NCBI GenBank assembly: GCA_032718565.1
Contig: JAVGVS010000465.1
Coordinates: 229,814 to 293,813 of the forward strand
Length of the DNA stretch: 64,000 bases
Reading direction: 5' to 3'
DNA from: Distichodus sexfasciatus
Taxonomy: Eukaryota; Chordata; Actinopteri; Characiformes; Distichodontidae
In this document: in pieces, positions 32,631 through 44,800 of the stretch
How the letters are laid out: every line of letters begins with the position of its first letter
Numbering within the stretch: position 1 is the stretch's first letter
Notes under the pieces: model-generated
What the model was told of the DNA's origin: nothing
Databases searched by the model: none
The model's input: the letters and a program-made list of their open reading frames with translations, nothing else
Translations under genes and position numbers: made by a program

Positions 32631-35498
32631 CAGACGGATAGATAAACGGACAGACAGACAGTCAGATAGATAGATAGATAGACAGATAGATAGACAGACA
32701 GATAGACCGATGGACGGACAGATAGATGGATGGATAGATAGATCTACCCCTAAACACTGCCCCCTGGTGCTGCCCACTGCTCCTTTACGGATGGGTCAGA
32801 TGAAGAGGTCACATTTGGTTGTGGTGCACTGTGTGCTGTGCTGTGTTCACAATGAAAATCACTTCCTTAAATTCACTGATGTAATTAATTACAATTAAAA
32901 AACAAGGTTAAAGTGTCTAGGTTAATTGTGCAAGTTAACGCATGAAGGTTCTCAGCTCTACTTAGAATATAAGAGATTTTAATGGAATCCATTAGGAATG
33001 TCCTGATATATTTCCCCCCACACACACACACACACACACACTCAGCGCTGAGGAGCGTGCATCACTCGCATGCTGACAGTGTATTTATAGAATGTAGGTT
33101 AGCAAGCGGCAGCAGATTGCGGTCAGTCAGGAATAAGGAGTGAGACTCGGTCCGGCCGCCATGCAATCGGGCTAATCGCTCTTAGCTGGAAAAGTGTTTT
33201 ACGCCAATCTCGCCAATCGGCGGCTAATTTGACTTGACGTTGTGCTAATTCTTCTTAGCCTGAAAAGGCAGCTAACTGCATTAGCGCGGGGGGATTTCCT
33301 GAGCGCTGGCGTGACGCGGGATAAAGCCAAATTGGATGCTGGCAGTTTGTGTCGTCTCCCGCACGAGTGACCTCACCTGATTGTAGCTGCCGCTGTAGCG
33401 TTTCAGGTGTCTGATGAACTCTGACCTGGACGTGTTCCCTGCAGCCACAAGCGCCATGCTGCCGTCGTTTAGCCTGAGAAGAACAGATCAGATTAAAGAA
33501 AAATTAGATGACGAAAACTGCCATCTCTACGTCTACGTCGTCTCTGGTGGTGATGGACGAGTGAGTGAGTGATTATTTGTGAGTGTGAACACACCACAGC
33601 ACAGCGTGCACCAGAACGAAATGTGACCTCTGCATTTGACCCACCCATCAAGAAGCAGTGGGCAGCGCCCGGGGAGCAGTGCTTGGGGACAGTCCCTTGC
33701 TCATGAGTACCTCAGTGGTACCTTTACCAGTCCTGGGATTCGAACCGGTGACCTTCTGATCACGGAGTTAACACCCTACCCGTTACACTACTGGCTCTAG
33801 TGGGTAGGATCCTCGCCTCTGGATCAAGAGGTTGTGGTTTCGAAGCATTAGGTTCCTGAGTAAGATCCTTAACCCCAAGTTGCTCTCGGGGAGACTGTTC
33901 CCGAAATTAGGAAAAAGGAAGTCGTTCAGGATAAGAGCGTCTGCTAAATGCAATTGTCACTGCAACGGCATTCATCTGATATTCTACATTGATTCAGATT
34001 TGAGTGTTAGTGAAAGTGAGTGATTTTTTGGTCATTGTGAACACACCACAGCACAGCACACAGTGCACCACAACAACATGTGACCTCTGCATTTAACCCA
34101 TCCGTAAAGGAGCAGTGGGCAGCTAACAAGCGCCCGGGGAGCAGTGCTTGGGGACGGTACCTTGCTCATGAGTACCTCAGTGGTAACTTTACCGGCCCTG
34201 GAGTCGAACCTGCGACTTTCTGATCACGGGGCGAACACCCTACCGTTACGCCACCAACTGCCCCACAAACCAAGAGTGACCGTCGTTAGTAAAATAAGTA
34301 ATGAAAATAAGTATAAGAAGTAAAATGTTAAAAATGAATATTTGAATTTCACTATAGTCTCACATTTGGCAAATTCTCAAATTAAAACTTCTAAATAAAC
34401 TGAAAACTCTTTTCACCAAATTCTGTTTTCGACGTGTATATCTATTAGGACAGTTGGTGGCGCAACAGTCGCCGTTTCAAGTCCCGGACCAGTAAAGGTA
34501 CCATTGACGGACTTATGGGCAAGGTACCATCCCCAGGTGCTACCAAAAAGCTGGCCACTGCTGCTTCACGGATGGGTCAAATGCAGAGGTCACATTTGTT
34601 TGTGGTGCTCAGTGTGCTGTGCTGTGTTCAATAATGCCAAATAATCACTCCCTTTAACTCCTGCATGTAGAAACATATTTAAAGGGCCACTTTCACACTC
34701 CCGTCCTGCGCTGCTACCCGGTACCGTAGGTAGGTTAGTGTGTGATCAGTCCGGCTTCCCGTTAGCCGAGTTGTTCGGCGCCGGGGTGTTTGCGGGGGTG
34801 TGTGTTGGTGCTGGTGGGGGTTGAGGGCAGTTCCAAAAAGCTTGTGGACATCTGCTTTAGTCTTAATCCTGCTACACCGCCCCCTTTAATCAGACCTGTT
34901 ATAGTCTGATTAGCCCACTTTAGGTGCCTTTGACCTGAGCTGTCTGATCCAAACGCTCGGCCCAATCTCTGGGGATTACCTGGCATCACCCCAGCACCTC
35001 CCACACACACACCACAACACACACACACACACACCACAACACACACGAAGCACGACAACAAACACACTCACGGCCCCAGGAAGCATCCAGGAGATGGGTA
35101 AGAGACCCACTGACCCAGTCTTAGGGCTTTGGAGTCTGATGTTTGCTCTGCAGTGAGAGCAGTGGGGCGAGGAGGAGATCAGACTAATGATAAAGCAGGG
35201 AGCAGGTTAGGGTTACAACATGATTTGGGGAATCACAGATGTCACACTTCTGTATTTGCAAATAAAGACAAATGGTGGAATGGTCGTGAAACTGAATTAT
35301 GTCCACTCAGGTTTTGTAGCTGTGACATGAAAACGGCCAGAGTAGAAAGACTCGGAATAAAAGTCGAACTACAACATGGTTTTTGCTAAGAGAGTTTCAT
35401 TTTAGATGGAAGGATGGATGGATGAAAGGAAAAAAAGTAAGAAAGAAAGAAGGACGGAGACAGACAGTCAGACAGACAGATGGATGGATGGATGGATG

Positions 35499-35533
<35 letters not shown>

Positions 35534-35613
35534 GGATGGATGGATGGATGGATGTATGGATGGATGGATGGATGGAGAGATGGATGGATGGATGGATGGA
35601 TGGATGGAGAGAG

Positions 35614-35677
<64 letters not shown>

Positions 35678-38600
35678 GTAGAAGACGAGTGCGGGTCCTG
35701 ATGGTTACAGATATGCGAAGAGGCTCATGGGCTCTCATATCACGTTGAATCTGGTGGCTTTGTGAAGAACGGCGGCTGTGCAGTAAAGCGTCGAAAAATG
35801 GACAGAACTCACAAACGAGTGCACGTATCAAAAATGTGCAAACAAGCAGCCCACACCGTAATAGGCCACAGATTTGAGAGTTGGAACAAAGTTTCTAGCA
35901 CAGTGATCAGAGAAAGTGTGAATAAAAACGTGTAATATATAACATTATGTTTGGATTTCGCATCTGCTTAGGAGGAGCAGTAAAGTGCTGGAGGAGGAGG
36001 AGGAGGAGAACAGCCGAGGCAACAAGAACGTGTGGAGAAAGACAAGATTCATACAACATTTTGAGAAAGTTAATGAACGTTGAAATAAATTGATGCGTTC
36101 ATTCGTAATGAGCAAAGTGAGGGAAGCTGGTTTGATAGAAAGTAGTAGGTCAGTAGGGGCGGCACGGAGGCGCAGTGGTTAACGCTGCCGCCTCACAGCC
36201 AAAAGGTCCTGGGTTCGAACCCCAAGGACGGCCGTAGGGTCTTTCTGTGCTCTCCCCGTGTTCGTGTGGGTTCTCTGCGGGTGCTCCGGTTTCTTCCCAC
36301 AGTCCAAAGGCATGCACTGCAGGTTAATTGGCAACTCTAACTTGGCCCCATAAGGTGAGAATGTGAGTGCGATTGTGTGAGTGAGTGTGTGTGCCCTGCG
36401 GTGTGTTGCCGCCTGCCCAGGGTTTGGTCCCCGCCTTGCGGATAGGCTCCGGTGCCTGCGACCCCGGCTGGGAATAAGTGGTTTGGATAATGAATGAACG
36501 GACAGTAAGTCAGTGATGTAAACACTGTGTTGGATGTAATCTGTCCCTACCTGGTGAAAGGTGCCAGGCCTCGGGGTGCCATCGAGCAGAGACACGGGAT
36601 GGACATGACGCTGATGGAGAGGTAGAGACCACGCCTGCTCTGCCACGCTGCTGGGGAGGAAGAGGGACGTGGAGGGAGGGACAGATGATTCCACATCATC
36701 ATGGGCCCTTCTCCCAGCACATGCAACACTGTGAAGAAGTCTTGAACCAACACTCATTTCTTTGCATTTTCATCATCAGCTGCGGACAGTTTTTAGGAGC
36801 CTGCACGTCTGGATTTTGTCTGCGCACCGTGAAGAGCTACGCCACGTTTTACGCTAATAGCTCTTTGGAAATCGCTACAAAATCGCTGCAAAAATCCAAT
36901 TTGATTCTTGTCAAACTGTCTTACTTTGACATAGAGTAGCTTTACTTTTACAGCATTTAGAAGACGTTCTTATCCAGAGCGACCTCCGTTCACTAATAGG
37001 GTTGAGTACCTTTCACAATTGAACCGATATCGTTACCGGTACCGGAACCTGCTGTACCTCAACGCTACTTCATTTGGATACCTTGCTCTCAATCTGTAAA
37101 ACCTGGTTTGTATCAACATATCATTGGTGGGCAGTTGGTGGCGTAACGGTAGGGTGTTCGCCCCCATGATCAGAAGGTCACAGGTTGGAATCCAGGGCCG
37201 GTAAAGTTACCACTGAGGTTCTCATGAGCAAGGTACCGTCCCCAAGCACTGCTCCCTGGGCGCTTGTTAGCTGCCCACTGCTCCTTCACGGATGGGTTAA
37301 ATGCAGAGGTCACATTTCGTTATGGTGCTCTGTGTGCTGTGCTGTGGTGTGTTCACGATGACAAACACTTATTCAAAAAATACAGTAATAATAAATAAGC
37401 CCCAAACTAATTTTAAACATTTCTTATGTTACAACTACAATATGAATGTATTTGTTTTTATAAAAAATATCTCAGAACAAAAACTAAAACTGAGAGATCA
37501 CTAATTACCTAAAGCTGGAGTGGAACCTGGCGGTGTAAAGAGAAGTGGCACTGACGAGCTCGGCGCTGTTTCTATCCTATTGCTGCTGTAAATGTAAATT
37601 GTATGGAGACGCTGAGACACTGAGTATCGTCATCATTTGGTCGGTACCTTAAAAAGTACCAACCTCGGTACCCAACCCTATTCACTAATTACAGGAACTT
37701 GGGGTTGCTTTGAGAGGCCAAAAATGTGCGGTTCCTGGATTCAAATGCCCAACCTGGTGATCACCAACATGGGCTTTAGTTTTACTTTTTGGGGCAGTTG
37801 GTAGCACACCGGTTGACAGCCGGCGCCGTCATTGGAAGGTCACTGGTTACCAGTCCCAGACCAGTAAAGGTACCACTGAGGTACTCAGGAGCAAGGTACA
37901 AACCCCAAGCACTGCTCCCTGCCCTTGTTAGCTGCCCACTGCTCCACCACCACTGGGTCAAATGCAGAGGACACATTGGTTGTGGTGCAGTGTGTGCTGT
38001 GCTGTGTTCACAATGACAAATAATCATAGAGCACTGTGCCATCACCGCATCATGTTTAAATTGGTTCAAATGAATGAGATTAAATTGAAAATATAGGAAC
38101 AAATCACTGGTTCTTGTCATAAGTTATGGCTTTGCTACGCTTGAGTGATTCATACATGGGTCACTGTGTGGCTTATCATCGAAAACGCTGCTCTGAATTA
38201 AAGTGATTATCATTGTGAACAAAGCACACCGTGTACCACAACCAAACCAGACCTGTGCATTTGACTCATTTTGGCAGCACCAGGACGGACGGGAGAGTAC
38301 CTTGCTCATGAGTACCTCAGTGGTACCTTTACTGGTTACCTTTACCGTCTGATCACGGGGCCAACTCCCAACCGTTACACGACCAACCGGTCAAGCACAG
38401 GGACTGGACTGAAATACGAAAGGCCAAAACGTGACATTAAAAATACAATAAAACCTGGCTGTTTGGAAGCAAAACAGGAAGATCAAGGGTTTGTTCAAGA
38501 CTTCTGCACAGCACAAATTTTACTGTTACATATTTTTACTGAAACGCACTGAAATCCATAAATAGAGGCATGTGTGAGGAAACATATGACTAACACACAA

Positions 38601-41600
38601 ACAAATACACACACACTAAATTTAGCTGCACTCACCAGCATCGCTCAGATCGTCCTCCAGCTCGCTCCTGTTTAAAAACAAAGCGTGTGTGTGTGTGTTA
38701 AACGTGCAGTTGTGGGCAACGCAACACTTGCTTCTCGACTAGCCGAGTGACCTTCAGCTGTTCTGCCGTTCTGACTTCGTTCCAACGCCCAATTAAGCCG
38801 GGGGAGTTTGTTTCAAAATTACGTTGGAATAATTACGGGCTGGACTCGGGCTGGTGGGAGGTGGAGCAGGAGGAAGAAGAGGAGGGGGAGGAGGAGGAGG
38901 GGGAGGAAGAACTCACCCTGTGTGATCAGACTCGTCTCTTTCACTGGGTATAAAAGAGAACTCGACATCCTCGGGCCTTCATCGTCGATTGTGTCATCGC
39001 CACCGTCGTCGTCAGAGAGAGGGACGGTGAAGAAAGGCAAACGGAGAGAGGAAGAGAGAAGACAGGGTTGAGATGAGATGTGAGGAGTGGAGAGGTGAGG
39101 AGTTTCTCTGAGCCTGAGCCATGGCCCGATCCTCACACGCTGACTCCGGCTTTGATAAAGAGATGCACAGAGACCGGAGAGAGACGGAGAGAGAGAGAGA
39201 GAGAGAGAGAGATGGTGCTTACTTGAGGTTGGCCAGCGTTTTAATGAGGGCGAGTTCGCGCCGCTGACTGGGTGGCATCCAGCCGTGTCTCTCAGCCAGA
39301 GCCAGCGTTCGCCCACCGAAACCAAACATGGCAGAGAAGCCGAAACGCAGGAGACGGTCCATAGATGTGATGCTACACACGTCCACGGCCTGCCTGTGCC
39401 CTGAACACACACACACACCGATTAATTATCATCAACCTCCAAATGTCACTACGCACCAAAAAGTCATGAGATCATTAGATTTTTATACAAAAGTCAAATT
39501 TATTATTTAGCCAGAAATGTGAGTGATTATTTGTGAATGCAGCACAGCACACACCGCACCACAACCAAATGTTACCTCTACGTTTGACCCATCTGTGAAG
39601 GAGCAGTGGTCACCGTTTTACGGCACTGCCTGGGGAGCAATGCTAGGGGACGGTACCTTGCTCAAGAGTACCTCAGTGGTACCTTTACCGGTCCCGGGAC
39701 TTAAACAGGTGACCATCAGATCACGAGACCAACTCCCTTACCGTTACACTTCCAACTGCCCCATTAAGTGTGATAGCACAAGATACAGTGGGCTGCATGA
39801 TATTTTAGTTGCTTTTTGTAATTTGATATGAATTGAAGTATTATATCAGCATATGATATGTGACCCTCCACGGCAAAACCAGTTGCTTCTCACAAATTTT
39901 CTAAATCGAGTTATTATGTTTTCATGAAAGGGCATAAATCAAGCTTCAAAACGATACCTATATGGAATGAATGGGACGACATATGACTGAGATATCAACA
40001 TTCAAAGGAGTCGGGTTTCTCCTGTCACGCCAAGTGAGAAACAGAGAAATCTGCCGTCGAAGTTGACTATCGCCGTAGCACTCACAGACGCTTGGTGCGG
40101 TCGCGGCTGCGTTTGCATTTACGGTAGCCTACGCTGCATTCACAGCCACACTGATAGCCTACCTGCGTTAGGTTAACTGAACTCGGGAGACGAAGATGGA
40201 TTCCGGAGAAATATCTTCACGCTAGTCAACCAGTGGATTTACCGTAAATATTGAAGTAGAGCGGTCAAAACACAAACTTTTAACATTCTGCTGGAATTGA
40301 ATTCCTCACCTCAAGAAAGTCACGTTTTTAAGATGGAAAGGGTAAGTTTTTCAGCCAAATTTATTCACAGCAGTACAGTATAGACCTTCCACTGTTTCAA
40401 AACACTAAAAACAAAAAATCCAAAATTTTACCCCACGCAACATAAACGCTCGTTTTTCTTGGAAACCTCCATTGTGATAAGCGACTGATTTTGCCGTGGA
40501 GGGTCACATATTGTCTCATATTGATCTCTGGCTTCTGAATTAAATCAAATCGAAATCGTGTAAGTTTTTGTGATATCGGCTGACATCCAAATGTTGTCTG
40601 TTGAATCTATATACAGTGGTACCTTGGTACTCGACCTTAGGGCCTGTGTCCATGGCCCCAACTATTTTTAATACCAATCCTATGAGCTTCAGCGTTCAGA
40701 GCGCTAAGCGCCTTCAGCTGAAAAAAAAACCCCAAAACACTGATGGAGCGCTTTTAGAACAGCGCTGGGCTCGTCAATGTCACTACTCTCTTGCTAGCCA
40801 ATCAAAAACAAGGAAGCGGTGGGACATACGCAGTCAAGAGCTCAGTAACAACAATGGTGCCATATCTGGAGCAGCTGGAGAAGCGAACTAGTTCAAACGC
40901 CGCCACTAACGCCAAGATGCCATTTCTCTCCAGTGTAAAGATAATCTTTAATGTCGGCTAAACTACCCATCTCAAGGAGCACGTTACAATGTTTACATGA
41001 AACAGGAACCAACGCGGAAGTGCCAGATGACACTTTTCGTAACTTAGCAATAACAGGCGCTGAGAAAGCGCTCTGGGAGTGAGGTTTTGATCTCTGTCAG
41101 CGCGAAAAGTGCATTTGGTGGACACAGCCCCATAATCCGTTTCAGAAGGGGGTTCAAATTCCAAAAAAATTTGAGTTCCAAGTTAATGTTCTCCATAAGA
41201 ATCAATGTATTAAAAATTGATCCGTTCCCCTCAAAATTACACCAACAATATGTTGGTCCTACACATGAAAGCTTGTTTTTTCAGTGCAAAAGTACAAAAT
41301 AAATGATTTAATTCTGTCAATTTCCACAAAAATGTTTGAGTGCTGAATTGTTGGATTTTGTTGGTAATAGTGCGCTCCGTGCAATTTTACAATTTTGTAA
41401 ATACGTGCGGAATGACAAAGCAGCTTTGTGATGGCCAAATAGAGAGAGACAACAATCAGTTGATGGTTCTAGTCATACGAGTTCATTTGGCGTCGAGTCG
41501 GAGTACAAAATAAACGCTGGAATTCTGACTTGGATGGAAAATACAGTTTGAGCGACGAATTGATCGTTTGGTTCCAAATATTGTGCTCCATGCAATTTCC

Positions 41601-41811
41601 CAAAAATAACATGCCGTGGCGCTCAGTTCCTCAAATTTGGCCAAAATAAGCGTTAGTTCTCCCAAATATAACTGTTTGAGAACCGAGGTACCACTGCGTT
41701 ATCGTATCGTGATGAACTTGCAGGTTTACACTTCAACTTGCTTCCACTTGTAACAATGGAGTCCATCAAGTGGCAAAGTGACATATCTGAGCCTATTCAG
41801 GTCGCGCGCGC

Positions 41812-41896
<85 letters not shown>

Positions 41897-44800
41897 TGGT
41901 CCCCATCCCCTCAGCCACAGGCCTGACCCTCTTCTTCCAGCCCCACCCCCACACTCCTCTCCGCTCCCCGCTCATGAATTATTCATCAGCTCCCTCCAAA
42001 TCCCGCCAGTTGGCCGCATTCACATGCGTAAATATTACTTAATTAGAAATGAACAAGCCCTCCATCGGCCCAGTAAGCAGCCGCCTCGGCCCCGTCCACG
42101 TCAGGTGTTCAGCTCTTTTATGCCTTCCAGCACAAAACACACACACACACTTTCACATCTTACCATCTTGTGATGCACTTCCATTGATTCCAGTGTTAAT
42201 TTCATTCACATACGCACATGAAAACCCCCAAATTTGGACAAATCTCAGGTTTTCTTAGCTTTTAGGGGATAATCGTGTCCTCATGACTCACTGCCTAAAA
42301 AACTAGGAGTGCACTTATATTGATCTATATTGATACATCGATTCAGTGATCAGTGAACCTATAGCATTGATCCAAAATGAAAATGAATTGATTAAACATC
42401 AATCATATTGTACTTTATATCGAACGGGAAGTCCATTTTTATTAAAAGTGAAGATTGTGGTTTTTAAATGTCTGCTCGAGCTCAGGAATAAAACATAATT
42501 TATTTATTTACTTTTTGTGATTTGATATGAATAAAAGTGATGCTGTTAAATCAGCACATGATATTGTCTCATATCAATCATTGGCTTCTGAACTGAATCA
42601 AATTAAAATCGTATCAAAGTTTCATATCGTATCATAGACTTCGTGATATCGGCAGACGCCGGAATCGTCCACTGACTCTAAATAATACTGTATCATGATG
42701 AAGCTTGTGATTTACACCAAAATCTGTGCCCACACACACACAAACACACACCCAAAACAATTTGCTCATGAGGGCAGATCTTTCCTCCGCGTTAACGCCG
42801 TTATGGACTCGCCGAGCCGCTCGGAAATACCGTGACTAGCGGAGACTCGCGGGCGGGTGCCAGTCTCAATTAGCATTAACAAAGGAACACCCAGCGCCAA
42901 TTCTACTGCCCCTCCCTCCTTTATCCCTCATCCCTCCTTCCCTCCCTCTGGTCAAAAGCGATGAGTTACACCACCATATGGCCTAGATCTACATTCGGGA
43001 AAGGGGTTAACGCTGGGACGCATCCTCTCACAAAAAGCAGGGTTAGTCCCGGGTTAACCGTAACACTCCACGGCCAAGTGTGTACAGCAGACGGGCTGGA
43101 GGGTAAGGGTGTTTTTGGGGAAGGGGGACGGAGGAGAGGGGTCCGGCACCAAATCCCAGGAGTGGCCAACTTTTAGACGGCTGCCACGCGGCGGAAGGCG
43201 AGACCATCCAGCGCGCAGATCTGCACACTCAGGCTTCCCACTAGTGAGAAAGTGGCTTTAATTAAAGGCTGCGTCCCGACCGCCTGAGGAAGCCACGGTG
43301 GTTTTAACATGCAGTTTACTACTGCACACTACGATTACGAAGCCCTTACAAATATAGCAGCAAAACATGACATTGATTGAACATGATTTTATCATTCGCA
43401 TGCATAAAATAAACAACGTCCTAAGATTCCATTAACAAAGAAAGCAAATACAAATGGATTTTATTCCACAAACTTGTTCTGGAGTTTCCCAAAAGCATAG
43501 CTGCTAACATAGTGTACGTTACCAACCAACATAGTGTACATTACCCATAGTGTACGCTAATAACCAACATAGTGTACGCACAAACCAACATAGTACGCAA
43601 TAACCAACATAGTGCATATATTACTAACTAACATAGTGTACGCACAACGGAATATAGTGTACGCATCAACCAACATAGTGTACATTACCAACCAACATAG
43701 TGTACATTAATAACTACTATAGTGTGATGTTACTGAACTAAATATAGTATACAATACAATATATATAGTGTATCGCTACTAAACCAACATGGTGTATATA
43801 TTACCAACCAACATAGTGTACATACTAGTCCAATATAGTGTAATACTAACCAAATATAGTGTACATTACTAACTAACAATATAGTGTAATGGCACAACAA
43901 ACATAATGTACATACTAACAAATATAGTGTACGCATTAACCAACATAGTGTACGCTAATAACCAAATATAGTGTACATTAATATCAACATAGTGTACACT
44001 AATAACTAACATAGTGTACATTAATATCAAACATAGTGTACATTAATATCAAACATAGTGTACATTAGCAACTAAAATAGTGTACATTAGCAACTAACAT
44101 AGTGTACATTAGCAACTAACATAGTGTACGCACAATCAGTCATAGTGTAATGCTACTAACCAACATAGTGTAATGCTATCAACCAACATAGTGTGTTATT
44201 ATAACCAAATATAGTGTACATTAGTAAATCAACATAGTGTACATTACCAACCAACATAGTGTACATTAGCAACCAACATAGTGTACATTAGCAACTAACA
44301 TAGTGTACATTAGCAACGTAGTTATGAATAGCAACTACGCTTCAGGGAGACACACTCCTGACCGCTACTCCTCGTACAGTTTTTGTGCTAGGATCTTTGT
44401 TCCAACTCTAAAACGTATGGACTATTGGTAGTGTAAATGTTTTTGAAGTGCACATTTTGATACGCACCATTTGCAAGTTCTGTCCATTGTTTCATCCATT
44501 TTTATCCATGAAAGCGTTTTTATTAAAAAAAAAATCTAATTTAACCAATTTATTGCATCAAAATTACTGCTTGAGTATTATTTTAGTTCCAAATTCCTAG
44601 TGCAAGATTTAACGCCTTTTTTCCTTCTTAGAATATAAGCAAAGTGTTTTGTTGTGTGTGTGTGTGTATGTGTGTGTGTATGTTCATGTATTTATCGCAT
44701 TATGGGGACCTTTTTGTCCCCTAAAATCACTTTTATCTGTTTTGGCTTTGTGGGGACATTTGAGAGGTCCCCATGAGGAGAAAATGACTTTATAGAAAAT

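Larger units (their letters stand above)
36941..37775 (+). mobile_element. SINE-B copy interrupted by a hAT MITE
   Basis: tttagaagacgttcttatcc, then agagcgacctccgttcacta, continue after the inserted element as ttcactaattacaggaactt. The 36941-36996 and 37681-37775 parts together restore one SINE tail-to-body order. Confidence 0.8.
39790..41737. repeat. host repeat copy carrying two MITEs
   Basis: Its parts (tgtaatttgatatgaattga; attgtctcatattgatctct; cgtatcgtgatgaacttgca) line up with the uninterrupted copy at about 42490-42715. M1 element 39859-40508 and the CAGTGGTACC element 40614-41696 are inserted in it. Confidence 0.85.

Noticed and set aside
36156..36235. Possible tRNA gene (A-box and B-box visible)
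   Set aside because: The sequence is the head of a widespread SINE; the body of the SINE follows directly and no 7-bp acceptor stem closes.
36179..36757. 192-residue open frame on the - strand
   Set aside because: It joins the reading of a SINE (36179-36500) to exon 36551-36650, and the protein homology is confined to the exon part in another frame.
43503..44325. CRISPR-like array
   Set aside because: Units are directly tandem with variable joints, no constant-length unique spacers, and the genome is a vertebrate. It is a minisatellite.
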